Below are positions 37,517 to 46,733 of a DNA stretch of 64,000 bases, one piece after another (the stretch's first letter is position 1; each line of letters starts with the position of its first letter). The position numbers were made by a program, and so were the translations under genes. Under the pieces are notes generated by a model. That model did no database searches and was not told where the DNA came from. It saw only the letters and a program-made list of their open reading frames with translations. The DNA lies in contig NZ_JXIQ01000029.1 of the NCBI RefSeq assembly GCF_000934845.1, forward strand, positions 1 to 64,000, in the 5' to 3' direction. The DNA comes from Mesobacillus subterraneus (GTDB lineage: Bacteria; Bacillota; Bacilli; Bacillales; Cytobacillaceae).

Positions 37517-39175
37517 GTGACTTTATCGATCTTCGCCTTGGGAGGAATCAATGAAATCGGCAAAAATATGTATGTAATCCAATATGAGGACGATATTTTT
37601 GTGATTGATTGCGGCGGAAAATTTCCTGATGAGAGTCTGCTTGGAATCGATTTGATTATCCCGGAAATGACTTATCTAGAAGAAAACCGCGAAAAAATTC
37701 GCGGCTTGATCGTGACCCATGGACATGAGGACCATATCGGGGGCATTCCCTATTTTTTCAAAAAGCTAAAAGCGCCTGTGTATGCTACTAATTTCACGCT
37801 TGGCTTGATCGAGTTAAAATTAAGGGAGCATAAGCTGTTGCGAGATACAGAGCTGAAGAAAATCAATTCAGATTCAGAATTAAATTTCGGCAAGGTAAAG
37901 GTTTCGTTTTTCAAAGTAAGCCATAGTATTCCGGATTGTCTCGGGGTTGTTTTCCACACGCCAGAGGGGAATATTGTCCATACAGGAGACTTCAAATTCG
38001 ATCTGACCCCAGCAAATGATGGACACTCAGAAATTCATAAAATGGCAAGAATCGGAACTGAAGGAGTTCTGGCCATGCTGTCTGAAAGTACGAATGCGGA
38101 GCGGATAGGGCTCACGCCATCAGAGCGAATGGTCGCCGGTCATTTGGAAGAAGCATTCATGAAGGCGGAAGGGAAAATTTTTGTCTCTACTTTTGCCTCA
38201 AACGTAAACAGGATTCAGCAGGTTGTCGAGGCGACAGTCAAAACAGACAGGAAGCTTGCTTTGCTTGGTAGGAGCATGGTGAATGTTGTAGATGTTGCGA
38301 TAGAAAGAGGCTACCTCGATGTTCCAGAGGGAATGCTAATTGAACCGCATGTTGTCGACCAGCTGGACCCTGGAAAGGTTACAATTTTATGTACGGGCAG
38401 TCAAGGTGAACCGATGGCAGCACTTGCCCGTCTTGCAACCGGGAATTTTCGAGATGTATCGGTCTATCCTGGAGATACGGTCATCATGGCTGCGTCACCG
38501 ATTCCAGGCAATGAAAAAGATGTATCAAAAATCATTGATAACCTTTTTAAGCTCGGAGCCAATGTGATTTACGGCTCAGGTAGCACGACCGGTATGCATG
38601 TTTCCGGTCATGGCTACCAGGAAGATCTCAAATTAATGTTGACACTGATGAAACCGAAATATTTCATCCCGATCCATGGGGAATATCGCATGCTCCATCA
38701 TCATCGCTTGCTTGCAGAATCAGTTGGCGTAGAAAAAGGACATACATTCATCATTAGAAATGGAGACATCGTTGATCTTGCAAATGGAGAAGCAAGACAG
38801 ACTCGAAACATTCCGGCAGGTGACACTTATGTAGATGGTATAAGTGTCGGAGACGTCGGCGAAATCGTACTAAGAGACAGAAAGCAGCTTTCTGAGGATG
38901 GAATGCTTGTGATCGTCCTGACTTTGAGCAAGTCGGAACGGAAAATTATCTCGGGGCCAGATACGATTTCTCGCGGGTTCGTATTCGTGAAAAACTCTGA
39001 AGATCTTATGCGCGACGTAAATAACCTAGTTGCTAAAACGGTAACGGAATTGCATGAGGATAATGTCCATCGTTGGAATGCCATTAAGCAGGGAATCAAA
39101 AAAGCAGTAGGCCAGCATATTTTCCAGCAGACGAGAAGAAAGCCAATGATCCTGCCGATAATTATTGAAATCTAA
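37517..39175 (+). CDS. Ribonuclease J family protein
   Basis: A metallo-beta-lactamase/beta-CASP ribonuclease (552 aa). RNase J enzymes combine 5'-3' exonuclease and endonuclease activity in mRNA decay and rRNA maturation. The metal motif THGHEDHIGG is intact, as are HTGDFKFD, the beta-CASP segment FVSTFASNVNRIQQ, CTGSQGEP and HVSGHG. The C-terminal dimer domain ends RKPMILPIIIEI. It resembles RnjA slightly more than RnjB of B. subtilis and may be a further paralogue. The frame opens at 37418, but GTG 37517 is 7 nt past AGGAGG and gives a normal N-terminus. Its upstream region holds the CGCCAATAA array. Confidence 0.9.
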   Translation: MTLSIFALGGINEIGKNMYVIQYEDDIFVIDCGGKFPDESLLGIDLIIPEMTYLEENREKIRGLIVTHGHEDHIGGIPYFFKKLKAPVYATNFTLGLIELKLREHKLLRDTELKKINSDSELNFGKVKVSFFKVSHSIPDCLGVVFHTPEGNIVHTGDFKFDLTPANDGHSEIHKMARIGTEGVLAMLSESTNAERIGLTPSERMVAGHLEEAFMKAEGKIFVSTFASNVNRIQQVVEATVKTDRKLALLGRSMVNVVDVAIERGYLDVPEGMLIEPHVVDQLDPGKVTILCTGSQGEPMAALARLATGNFRDVSVYPGDTVIMAASPIPGNEKDVSKIIDNLFKLGANVIYGSGSTTGMHVSGHGYQEDLKLMLTLMKPKYFIPIHGEYRMLHHHRLLAESVGVEKGHTFIIRNGDIVDLANGEARQTRNIPAGDTYVDGISVGDVGEIVLRDRKQLSEDGMLVIVLTLSKSERKIISGPDTISRGFVFVKNSEDLMRDVNNLVAKTVTELHEDNVHRWNAIKQGIKKAVGQHIFQQTRRKPMILPIIIEI

Positions 39176-39203
39176 CCAGATACTAATTAGTATCTGGCTT
39201 TTT
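39176..39203 (+). terminator. Terminator after the RNase J gene
   Basis: CCAGATACTAATTAGTATCTGG followed by CTTTTT. Confidence 0.85.
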
Positions 39204-39204
39204 C

Positions 39205-39232
39205 TTGACATAACACTTAAAGGTGTTATAAT
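39205..39232 (+). promoter_or_regulatory. SigA promoter of the SRPBCC/arsR operon
   Basis: TTGACA at 39205-39210, 16 bases, TATAAT at 39227-39232. Confidence 0.8.
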
Positions 39233-39258
39233 CATTAAGTGACACAAAAAGGTGTCAC
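39211..39258. promoter_or_regulatory. Twin operators of the ArsR-type regulator
   Basis: TAACAC-TTAAAG-GTGTTA at 39211-39228 fills the promoter spacer. GTGACAC-AAAAAG-GTGTCAC at 39239-39258 lies over the start region. Both share ACAC-N6-GTGT, so one dimer could bind each. The downstream arsR gene is the probable source of the repressor. Confidence 0.7.
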
Positions 39259-39277
39259 AAATGAATGGAGGTCAAAC

Positions 39278-39691
39278 ATGAGTGTACAAAGTGAAATTCG
39301 CAAATCAGTTATTTTAAATGCACCGATCGCAAAAGTTTGGAAAGCTGTCGCAACATCAGAAGGAATTGCTGCCTGGTGGATGCCAAACACCTTTGAAGCA
39401 GAACTCGGCAAGGAGTTCATTCTTCATGCAAAGCCATTTGGAGATTCAACATGCAAGGTGACAGAATTGGATCCGCCGAATCGTCTCGGATTTGATTGGG
39501 GAAAAGACTGGCATCTAGTATTTGAATTAAGGGAGCTTGCCGGCAAGACTGAATTTACCCTAATCCACTCCGGTTGGGATCCTGAAAAGGTTACTGAATT
39601 TGGACAGCCTCATAGCATCGTCCAGGGAATCATGGAAAGTGGCTGGGATAAAATCGTCAAAGAAGCACTTCCTTCCTATATCGAGGGTTAA
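39278..39691 (+). CDS. SRPBCC (AHSA1-like) domain protein
   Basis: A single-domain protein (137 aa) of the START-like AHSA1 family, which has a hydrophobic cavity for small ligands. Typical landmarks are the N-terminal VILNAPIAKVWKAV, the AAWWMPN segment and a C-terminal amphipathic helix (ESGWDKIVKEALPSYI). Function is unknown. ATG 39278 follows AATGGAGG. It is co-transcribed with an ArsR regulator one base downstream, an association common for AHSA1 genes in bacilli, so the pair may respond to a ligand bound by this protein. Confidence 0.87.
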   Translation: MSVQSEIRKSVILNAPIAKVWKAVATSEGIAAWWMPNTFEAELGKEFILHAKPFGDSTCKVTELDPPNRLGFDWGKDWHLVFELRELAGKTEFTLIHSGWDPEKVTEFGQPHSIVQGIMESGWDKIVKEALPSYIEG

Positions 39692-39692
39692 C

Positions 39693-40019
39693 ATGCCAGT
39701 TTCTCAAGCGAGACATGATGTGTTCCAGGCTGTTGCTGATCCAACTCGCCGAAAAATAATAAAACTTCTCGCCGATAAGGAGATGCCGATCGCTTCCATA
39801 ACGGAAAGATTCCCGATAACCAGGACGGCCGTTAATAAGCATTTATTTGTGTTATCAGAAGCGGGGCTTGTCACAAGCAGGAAAATCGGACGAGAAACAC
39901 GTTACAAATTGCAGCCGGATCCGCTGCGTGAATTGCAGGAGTGGCTCTCCTTTTTTGAAGTCTATTGGGATAACAAATTATCCTCACTTAAAAATTTTGT
40001 CGAATCAGATAAAGAATAG
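39693..40019 (+). CDS. ArsR family transcriptional regulator
   Basis: A winged-helix regulator (108 aa). The fold is visible from FQAVADPTRRKIIKLLA through the recognition helix region RTAVNKHLFVLSEAGLV to the wing (RKIGRETRYKL). There is no CxC metal motif, so it is unlikely to sense metals in the classical way. ATG 39693 follows GAGGG and starts just after the SRPBCC stop. Twin palindromes at the operon promoter suggest autorepression. Confidence 0.9.
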   Translation: MPVSQARHDVFQAVADPTRRKIIKLLADKEMPIASITERFPITRTAVNKHLFVLSEAGLVTSRKIGRETRYKLQPDPLRELQEWLSFFEVYWDNKLSSLKNFVESDKE

Positions 40020-40094
40020 GTGCTTTCCCGTCAGGAAAAAGGAAGGATGATTCTCCTTCGTTTCCTTTGACGAGCACGTCTTGACTAAATACTA

Positions 40095-40122
40095 GAGCAT
40101 GGAGCTTTCTCCATGCTTTTTT
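40095..40122 (+). terminator. Terminator after arsR
   Basis: AGCATGGA-GCTTTC-TCCATGCT followed by TTTTT. Confidence 0.85.
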
Positions 40123-40201
40123 ACATTCCTGCTTAACAAATGCTGTGAGAAAGTATACTATTAATTATTGATTCACGCATCTGCCAGGAGGGGAGCAGGC
40201 C

Positions 40202-43200
40202 ATGGATATCAAACTGAGTCACAAAGCGATCAAAGATTTATGCGGAACTGTTTCCTTCAAGCGCGGGGATGCATTTTACCGAGCGGATAAAGTGAAGTTT
40301 ATTGAGTACCATTCTGAACGTGCAAAAGCAATCGTGACAGGCGCAGATGACTTCTCTGTCACTGTAAAAAAAAGCGGAGATGGGCGTTTCCAGACTGAAT
40401 GCACTTGTCCGAAGCTTTCCTCTGTCAAACATGAGTGCCAGCATGTAGCTTCTGTCCTGCTGGCGATTTTCGATGAGCAAAAACGGAGAGTTTCAAGTTT
40501 ATCAAATAGGATGGACGAACCGAATCAGGACCTTGTAGAAGGAGTGCTGGCTATTTTCAATGAAGAGTCCCGTAGAACCAGTGGCCACCAACGGCACTTT
40601 GAAACGAGGAAGGTATTGCATGCTCAGTTTAGGGTTAAGCCGGTTGCTAACAGGAATCAGGAACTACTGCTTGGTGTTTCCATGAGTATTGATTTCGTCA
40701 GCGTACAGGATATTTCTTCCTTTTTGCTAAGTGTAGCTAATCGGAATCCAGCAACGCTTTCAAATGGATTTCTGTATGATCCGAAACTTCATTGTTTTCA
40801 AACGGAAGCTGATGAAGTAATCATGCTTCTTACTCAAATTGTCTTGGATGCTGAATTCGTCATCGAAGAAGAGCACGACGATTCCATCTTGATCATTTCG
40901 CCATTCTTTTGGCAGCAACTCTTGCCGCTGTTTCAGAAGATGCCAGATGTAAAACTGGAAGCAAGTGAAAATCTGGCCGATTTATCTGTAACAAACAAAA
41001 CGCTTCCACTGAAATTCAATTTTGAAAAAAGCACAGGGCATGATTATGCTTTAAGAATTTCAGGGATCAATGGGTTAACTGTCTTGACCAAATATAATCT
41101 AGTCCTATCGAATGCCCAATTGGTCGAGCTAAGCACGGAGGATTCAAGCAGAATTTGTGAGTTGAAAAACATGCTTGCAAAGTCTAACGCAGACAGTATC
41201 CCAATTTTACAAGAACAAATGGGATTCTTTGTCGAAAAAGTCGTTCCCGGCCTTCGCCGTATTGGCGAGGTGCAAATTCATGGCGATGTCGCAAAGCTCT
41301 TCCTGAATGAACCTCTAGTTGCAAAGCTTTATCTGGACCGGGTCCATAACCGTTTGCTGGCAGGGCTGGAATTCCAGTACGGCAACATGGTGTTCAATCC
41401 CCTCGAACAAAGGGAACCGAGAGTGAATTTTTTATTGATTAGGGAAATGGAAAAAGAAGAAGAAATTATGGAAATGCTGGATGACAGTTCATTCGCAAAA
41501 ACAGATGGCGGCTATCTTTTGCATAATGAAGAACTTGAATATGAATTTCTTTATCATGTCCTGCCGAAGTTACAAAAAATGACTCAGGTTTATGCTTCTA
41601 CAGCTGTCAGAAACCGAATTTTCAGAGAGCCTGCCAGGCCGCAAATCCGTGTGAAAGTAAAAAAAGAACGGACAAACTGGCTAGAATTCAAATTTGAAAT
41701 GAATGGAATACCGGAAAAGCAAATTCGTGAGATCCTTGAAGCGCTAGAGGAAAAGCGGAAGTATTTCCGCTTGCGCAATGGGGCACTTATGTCGCTTGAA
41801 ACACGAGAATGGGAGGAAATCCAGCGCTTCCTGAAAGCTGGTCCAATTCAAGCAGAGGACCTGGAAACAGGGTTAAATATGCCAATTGTCCGCGGAATGC
41901 AGATGGTGGATTCTTTCGAGGGTGAATCTGTCTTTAAAGCAGAAGAATCATTCCGGCAATTTTTAGAAGAAATGACCAGCCCTGGTAAAACAAAATTCAA
42001 GATTCCTGAAAAATTGGAGCCTATTTTGCGTGATTATCAGAAACAGGGCTATCAATGGCTGAAAACATTGGCGAGTTATCGGTTTGGCGGCATACTGGCT
42101 GATGATATGGGGCTAGGAAAAACGCTTCAAAGCATCACCTATATTGCATCCGAACTCGCAGATGGAAGAGATAGGAACCTTCCATTCCTGATTGTATGTC
42201 CCTCGTCCCTCGTCTACAACTGGCTAGGAGAATTCCTGAAATTCACCCCGGAAATAGAGGCTGTGATCATCGACGGCAACAGGACCGAACGAACAAGGTT
42301 GTTAACCGACATGTCGGGAATAGATCCCGATATGTCGGGAATTGATGTGGTTATTACATCGTACATGCTTTTGAGGAGAGATATCCATTTGTACGAAAAA
42401 ACCCATTTTCACACTGTTTTTTTTGATGAAGCACAGGCTTTCAAAAATCCGCTGACACAAACAGCAAAGGCCGTCATGAATATCCAGGCAGAGCACCGTT
42501 TTGCGCTGACCGGAACGCCGATTGAAAACGCAACAGAAGAATTATGGTCGATTTTCAGGGTGGTTTTTCCGGAGCTTTTTCATGGATTAAAGCAGTATAG
42601 CCAGCTGACAAGCAAAGCAATAGCTCGCAGGATTCAGCCTTTTTTGCTGCGAAGGATGAAAGAGGAAGTCCTTGGAGAGCTCCCAAAGAAAATCGAATCG
42701 ATCGAGATGGTAGACTTGCTACCTGAACAGAAAAAGCTATATGCAGCTTATTTGGCTAAGCTCCGTCATCAAACATTAAAGCAGCTTGATAAGGCTACAA
42801 TCAGGAAAAATCGGATTAAAATCCTTGCTGGATTGACAAGGCTCCGGCAAATATGCTGCCATCCTGCCTTATTTGTTGACGGTTATGAAGGTACCTCGGC
42901 TAAGTTTGAAGAATTGAAGAAAATCGTTGCTGAAGCAAGATATGCCGGCAGGAGAGTGCTTATTTTTTCACAGTTTACAAAAATGCTCCACTTGATAGGT
43001 AGGGAGTTAGCAAATCAGGGCATACGATATTTTTATCTGGACGGACAAACGCCATCCGAAGATCGGGTGGAAACATGCGAAAAGTTCAATTCTGGAGAAC
43101 GTGACTTCTTCCTCATATCCTTAAAAGCCGGGGGAACAGGCTTGAATTTAACTGGAGCCGATACAGTGATCCTCTATGATTTATGGTGGAATCCAGCGGT

Positions 43201-43401
43201 AGAACAGCAGGCTGCTGATAGAGCACATCGAATGGGCCAGAAAAACAACGTCCAGGTTATTAAGCTCATTTCTCGCGGGACTATTGAAGAAAGATGAATG
43301 AACTCCAGAATAAAAAGCGTAATATGATAGAAGAAATTATAGAAGAGCAGTCCTCATCAACCATGACAGAGGAAGATATCCGCGAGATTCTTATGTTGTA
43401 G
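40202..43401 (+). pseudogene. SNF2 family helicase with C-terminal frameshift
   Basis: A SWI2/SNF2 DNA translocase. The N-terminal region carries a SWIM zinc finger (CTCPKLS...CQHVASVLLA). The ATPase shows ADDMGLGKTLQ, DEAQAFKNP, TGTPIENA, SLKAGGTGLNLT and QAADRAHRMGQ. ATG 40202 follows GGAGGGGAGC. Frame zero stops at 43297 (1031 aa, ending GTIEER). The expected ending (MNELQNKKRNMIEEI to EDIREILML) continues in the -1 frame from 43294 to 43401. Adding one A to the GAAGAAAGA run would restore a single frame of about 1067 codons. Only the last 36 or so residues are lost, so the protein may still work. A sequencing error is an alternative. Confidence 0.85.
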
Positions 43402-43406
43402 CTTCT

Positions 43407-43581
43407 AAGAGTTAACAATAAATGGGATAGTTTCCGGATCGCGATTCCAAGCACCTATGTTTTGGATGAAAAGCATGTGATCCGCTACAGCTATATAGGC
43501 GATTCGCAATTTGACCGTCCAGCACTTGATGAAATTTTCAAGATTGTCGAGGAAGTCCAGCATTTAAGTGAAGATGGGTGA
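43407..43581 (+). pseudogene. Relic of an AhpC/TSA (peroxiredoxin-like) gene
   Basis: An open stretch without a start reads WDSFRIAIPSTYVLDE, then KHVIRYSYIGDSQFDR and PALDEIFKIVEEV. This resembles the C-terminal third of redoxin/AhpC-TSA proteins (pattern IPxTYVxDxxxVIRYxxxGxxxxxR). The N-terminal part with the active-site cysteine is absent. A 33-codon frame at 43586-43687 follows but is not recognisable. Confidence 0.55.
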
Positions 43582-43757
43582 TTTTATGGGAGAGCATTAT
43601 TTTTCGGACAAACAAGTCGAGGAACTAATAAGATATCCTTTTGTTGACGTCAGGAAGAGTCCGGGGGATCGATCCTTTGGAGTGTGAGCAGAAAATGAGG
43701 GAGTATTTATAAAAGGTAAGGAAGTTTCCGAACGATGCAAAAAGCCTTTATGTAGCA

Positions 43758-43787
43758 TAAAAGACTGCCTCGCAAGGCAGTCTTTTA
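43758..43787. terminator. Terminator after the anti-sigma gene
   Basis: AAAAGACTGCCT-CGCA-AGGCAGTCTTTT, symmetric; it serves the minus-strand sigma/anti-sigma operon. Confidence 0.85.
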
Positions 43788-43794
43788 GATGAGA

Positions 43795-45240
43795 TTATAA
43801 GTCGTCCAAGTAAACTTTCTCCTCTAGGCCAGTTTTGGCTGAAATAAATTTCCCTTCTTCAAAATGCTCCAAATCAGGTTTCATGTAGACCAATTCGAAA
43901 TTTCCGCTTAAAGCGGAGTAAATGACAACTGCTTGTTTGTCACCATTATTGTTGAAGGAAGCTGTTAGGTCTACTTGATCCAGCTTGTCAAAGGAAGGAA
44001 TATGGCGATTGTGATAAAAGCTTTCAAGTTTACCATTCCTGGCATTAACATGCAGAAATGTTTCAGTTTCTAATGGTGTAAAAAATGTATAACCTTCAAC
44101 CTTAGGGATCGCTTTGAAGCTATAAACCTTATATCTGGAATCATCTGAAAAAGAATGATAATTAAAACCTAAAGATATGATTTCCAGCTTTATATCTTTT
44201 CCATAAATTTTTTCTAAATAATACCTGGCTTTCTCTTCCGCTTTTCCTTCTTTCATAATAGGCCCGTCAGATAACGGGCCAGTATCCCCGTTATAATGAG
44301 TGATTTGGCCGGTGATTGCATCGATTTCTCCGCCAAATCCATTTTTATTCTCAAAATGGTAGACGTATAGGTTATTGATAGGGCTTTCCTTTACTAGTTC
44401 GATTTCCCCTTTATTGATATCCAGAGCGTCGGCGATCCTATTTTTCAACTCCGACTCCTTCAACGGCTTGATTTGATCTGGTAGTTTGTGGAAACGAGTA
44501 TAGCTGTAGCTTAATGAATTAACATTCTCATAAAATTTATCTATTTCTTTTACATCTAGTGTATAAAGGTATGAGCTGTACCCATGGTGGGTTTTTTCAT
44601 AGGCCTCTCTAAAATCTTGTCTGTGACTTTGAATATCCTTCTTTAACGCCTGAAATGCTGCTTCGTCCGTTTCAGACCACCTGCCCTGATTGTACCGGAT
44701 TTTCATCACCTTAAGCATCTCATTCAGCTTTTGAGTATTCAGGATTAGTTTGAATTCTGTTGAATTCCTGCTATAATCCTCAATGACGTTCATATTCTCT
44801 TTAAGCGCGTTATTATATTCAATGAAACGCCCCATTTCATAGGATTCAAAGCCCATTTGTTCTTTATTTTTAACTGCCTCAATTACTATGTCCATTTGCT
44901 CCAGAACATCATAATAACCATCTGTCGCCATGAATAATTGTTCCCGCTCATTGATGTAATCTGTCAATATTATCGAAAAAAGAATTCCGGCAAGAACAAC
45001 AGAAAGGAGCCTTAGACGATTCAGCTTCATTTTTAAAATGATTTTTTCATCAAGAGACTTTGATACGAAAGGCTTCTCCATATCAGTCAACTGGATCGTT
45101 TTCTCCCCAGTTTCGTAGAACTTCTGGCATGCCTCACAATCCTTCAGATGCTCATCCACTGCTGTTTTTACGGAAGGGCTTAAATCATTTTCTACATACA
45201 ACGGATATAGATCCTGGACAATTTCATGTTCCAAATTCAT
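43795..45240 (-). CDS. Zinc-finger anti-sigma factor with large extracytoplasmic domain
   Basis: A 481-aa membrane protein. The cytoplasmic N-terminus has a zinc-finger anti-sigma motif (EHLKDCEACQKF, H-x3-C-x2-C). A single transmembrane helix follows near residues 77-95 (LSVVLAGILFSIILTDYI). About 380 residues then lie outside the cell. The C-terminal half resembles YcdB/PepSY-type repeats (GGEIDAITGQITHY). Most zf-HC2 anti-sigma factors of bacilli are much shorter, so the external sensor is unusual. It overlaps the ECF sigma gene by ATGA and should sequester that sigma factor. Confidence 0.85.
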   Translation of the reverse strand: MNLEHEIVQDLYPLYVENDLSPSVKTAVDEHLKDCEACQKFYETGEKTIQLTDMEKPFVSKSLDEKIILKMKLNRLRLLSVVLAGILFSIILTDYINEREQLFMATDGYYDVLEQMDIVIEAVKNKEQMGFESYEMGRFIEYNNALKENMNVIEDYSRNSTEFKLILNTQKLNEMLKVMKIRYNQGRWSETDEAAFQALKKDIQSHRQDFREAYEKTHHGYSSYLYTLDVKEIDKFYENVNSLSYSYTRFHKLPDQIKPLKESELKNRIADALDINKGEIELVKESPINNLYVYHFENKNGFGGEIDAITGQITHYNGDTGPLSDGPIMKEGKAEEKARYYLEKIYGKDIKLEIISLGFNYHSFSDDSRYKVYSFKAIPKVEGYTFFTPLETETFLHVNARNGKLESFYHNRHIPSFDKLDQVDLTASFNNNGDKQAVVIYSALSGNFELVYMKPDLEHFEEGKFISAKTGLEEKVYLDDL

Positions 45241-45734
45241 TCCCGTTCCCCCAAATCCCTGTAGATTTCCTTGAATTTCTTACGGGCCCTATACAAGCCA
45301 ACTTTTACCTGGCCGATTGTTTCGTTTGTGATGGCCGCAACTTCCCCATACGTAAGATCGTTCACGTCACGCAAAATAATATATGTCCGGTAATTTTCCG
45401 GCAGTCTCATCAAGGTTGATTCAATCGCAGATTGTTCATCTGCGCGTTTGTATGGATCATGTTGCTGGATTAATTGCTGATTTATCCTATCAGTCTGAAA
45501 CTCCATGCTGGTTTGTTTTTTTCTGCTGTAATTGATATAAGTGTTCCTGGCAATCTTAAAAAGCCATGTTTTCAAGGAGGAATCTCCCCGAAACCTGGCT
45601 AATGACTGGAAAGCTTTCAAAAAAGTATCCTGAGTCAGGTCTTCTGCAACATGTTTATTTAACGTGGAACGGTAAAGATACAAGAAAATCGCATTTTTGT
45701 AGGTTTCATATAATTCAATCCGCGGGTCCGACAT
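45237..45734 (-). CDS. ECF-type RNA polymerase sigma factor
   Basis: A group IV sigma factor (165 aa). Region 2 shows AEDLTQDTFLKAF and SLKTWLFKIARNTYINYSR. Region 4 shows LPENYRTYIILRDVNDLTYGEVA and the helix-turn-helix IGQVKVGLYRARKKFK. It overlaps its anti-sigma gene by 4 nt. The signal and regulon are unknown. A possible autoregulated promoter lies upstream on the minus strand. Confidence 0.93.
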   Translation of the reverse strand: MSDPRIELYETYKNAIFLYLYRSTLNKHVAEDLTQDTFLKAFQSLARFRGDSSLKTWLFKIARNTYINYSRKKQTSMEFQTDRINQQLIQQHDPYKRADEQSAIESTLMRLPENYRTYIILRDVNDLTYGEVAAITNETIGQVKVGLYRARKKFKEIYRDLGERE

Positions 45735-45761
45735 TCCATCCCCCTCTCTCTGGTAAACATA

Positions 45762-45787
45762 GACATTTGATAATGGTAAAAGTTACA
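45762..45787 (-). promoter_or_regulatory. Possible ECF autoregulated promoter
   Basis: Read on the minus strand, TGTAAC is followed by 16 bases and then TGTC. This approximates the ECF pattern TGAAAC-16-CGTC. It lies about 30 nt before the sigma gene. Confidence 0.4.
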
Positions 45788-45931
45788 CCTTATTTTATAA
45801 AAATTTTTATTAGGAAGGTTGAGAATGTTTGAATAAATGGTAAAATTAGTTAAAATATCAACGATAATATCATCGGATAAGTTTTATATTTTTAATGAAA
45901 AAAGTTACCTTTATAATTTTTTGGATTGGTG

Positions 45932-45962
45932 AAAGCGCCCCTGCGGAAACAGGGGCGCTTTC
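45932..45962. terminator. Strong GC hairpin
   Basis: AAAGCGCCCCTG pairs with CAGGGGCGCTTT around a 6-nt loop. A T-rich tail is present only on the plus side, yet the neighbouring genes are both on the minus strand, so its role is unclear. Confidence 0.6.
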
Positions 45963-45990
45963 ACTTTTGTTTTTAAATGCCTCACATAAT

Positions 45991-46272
45991 TCAGTTTGCT
46001 AAATTACCAACAAATAGTATAAAACTAATACTTAAAATTAATAAGATACTTAACACTAAAGCTAAAAGGCTACTTAAAGCAAATTTCCAATTGTGGATAT
46101 TTTTCAACCCTAAAATTGAGAAATATATAACCAAAACAGCAATTATTAAATCTATTCCCAACATGTTGATTCTAATTGTTTCTGAAACTTTAAAGAAAAA
46201 TGCAACTAATAAAAATAATATCCAGGAGCATATTGATAATATTAAAGAAAAAGTATTCCAATTTATCCTCAT
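45991..46272 (-). CDS. Small three-helix membrane protein
   Basis: A 93-aa hydrophobic protein with three predicted transmembrane helices (around residues 8-28, 36-55 and 65-88). No family recognised. A good ribosome site (GAGGAGAGAC on the minus strand) supports the start and argues that it is expressed. It is unusually A/T-rich compared with its neighbours, which may mean recent acquisition. It stands alone next to decayed genes. Confidence 0.65.
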   Translation of the reverse strand: MRINWNTFSLILSICSWILFLLVAFFFKVSETIRINMLGIDLIIAVLVIYFSILGLKNIHNWKFALSSLLALVLSILLILSISFILFVGNLAN

Positions 46273-46489
46273 GCTGTCTCTCCTCGTGGTTTAATAAGAA
46301 TATTCTCCAAAATTATATTAAATCCTCTTTTTATTAAAACAGCTTTTCCATAACTTTGAAAGAGCTGAGGAAGCCGAGAGGTCAACCTGTTAACAACTAT
46401 GAATAGGTCCTAGAGTAATTTCAGAGGATCCGGATCTACTGGAAATTTTTCTAGAAAGAGCTCTTACTACTAATGTACGAGGAGTAATT

Positions 46490-46620
46490 TCATGATGCTA
46501 AATTTACAACTCATATAACCGGGAAAACGAAGGAGTAAGAGCAGTATACAAGAGGGCTGGATTTGTCGGGACAGAAATTTCACCCTGGTGGAGGACAACT
46601 TGCAGCATTTAAGCTGAAGG
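46490..46620 (+). pseudogene. Possible GNAT acetyltransferase relic
   Basis: The frame YNSYNRENEGVRAVYKRAGF matches the conserved C-terminal motif of GNAT acetyltransferases (N-x-x-A-x-x-x-Y-x-x-x-GF), then reads into a stop. No start and no N-terminal part were found. The rest of 46273-46700 shows nothing clear. Confidence 0.35.
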
Positions 46621-46697
46621 TTTGAGTGAAGCAGGGTTTTTCCTTTAACTTATGAAGAGTATGGAAAACTTCCTGACTGCGGTCATAAAGCAAAAAA

Positions 46698-46730
46698 AAT
46701 AGTCAACAGGGTCCCTATTGACTATTGCTA
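46698..46730. terminator. Terminator-like hairpin
   Basis: AATAGTCAA pairs with TTGACTATT, with CAGGG/CCCT extending the stem. It directly follows the symporter relic on the minus strand. Confidence 0.6.
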
Positions 46731-46733
46731 AAT

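Noticed and set aside
43285-43297. Programmed -1 frameshift in the SNF2 gene
   Set aside because: No slippery heptamer in the correct phase and no stimulatory structure seen; an indel or read error is simpler.
43586-43687. 33-codon frame MGEHYFSDKQ... after the redoxin relic
   Set aside because: A weak GGGTGA lies ahead of it, but it is too short and unrecognised to call; it may be another gene fragment.
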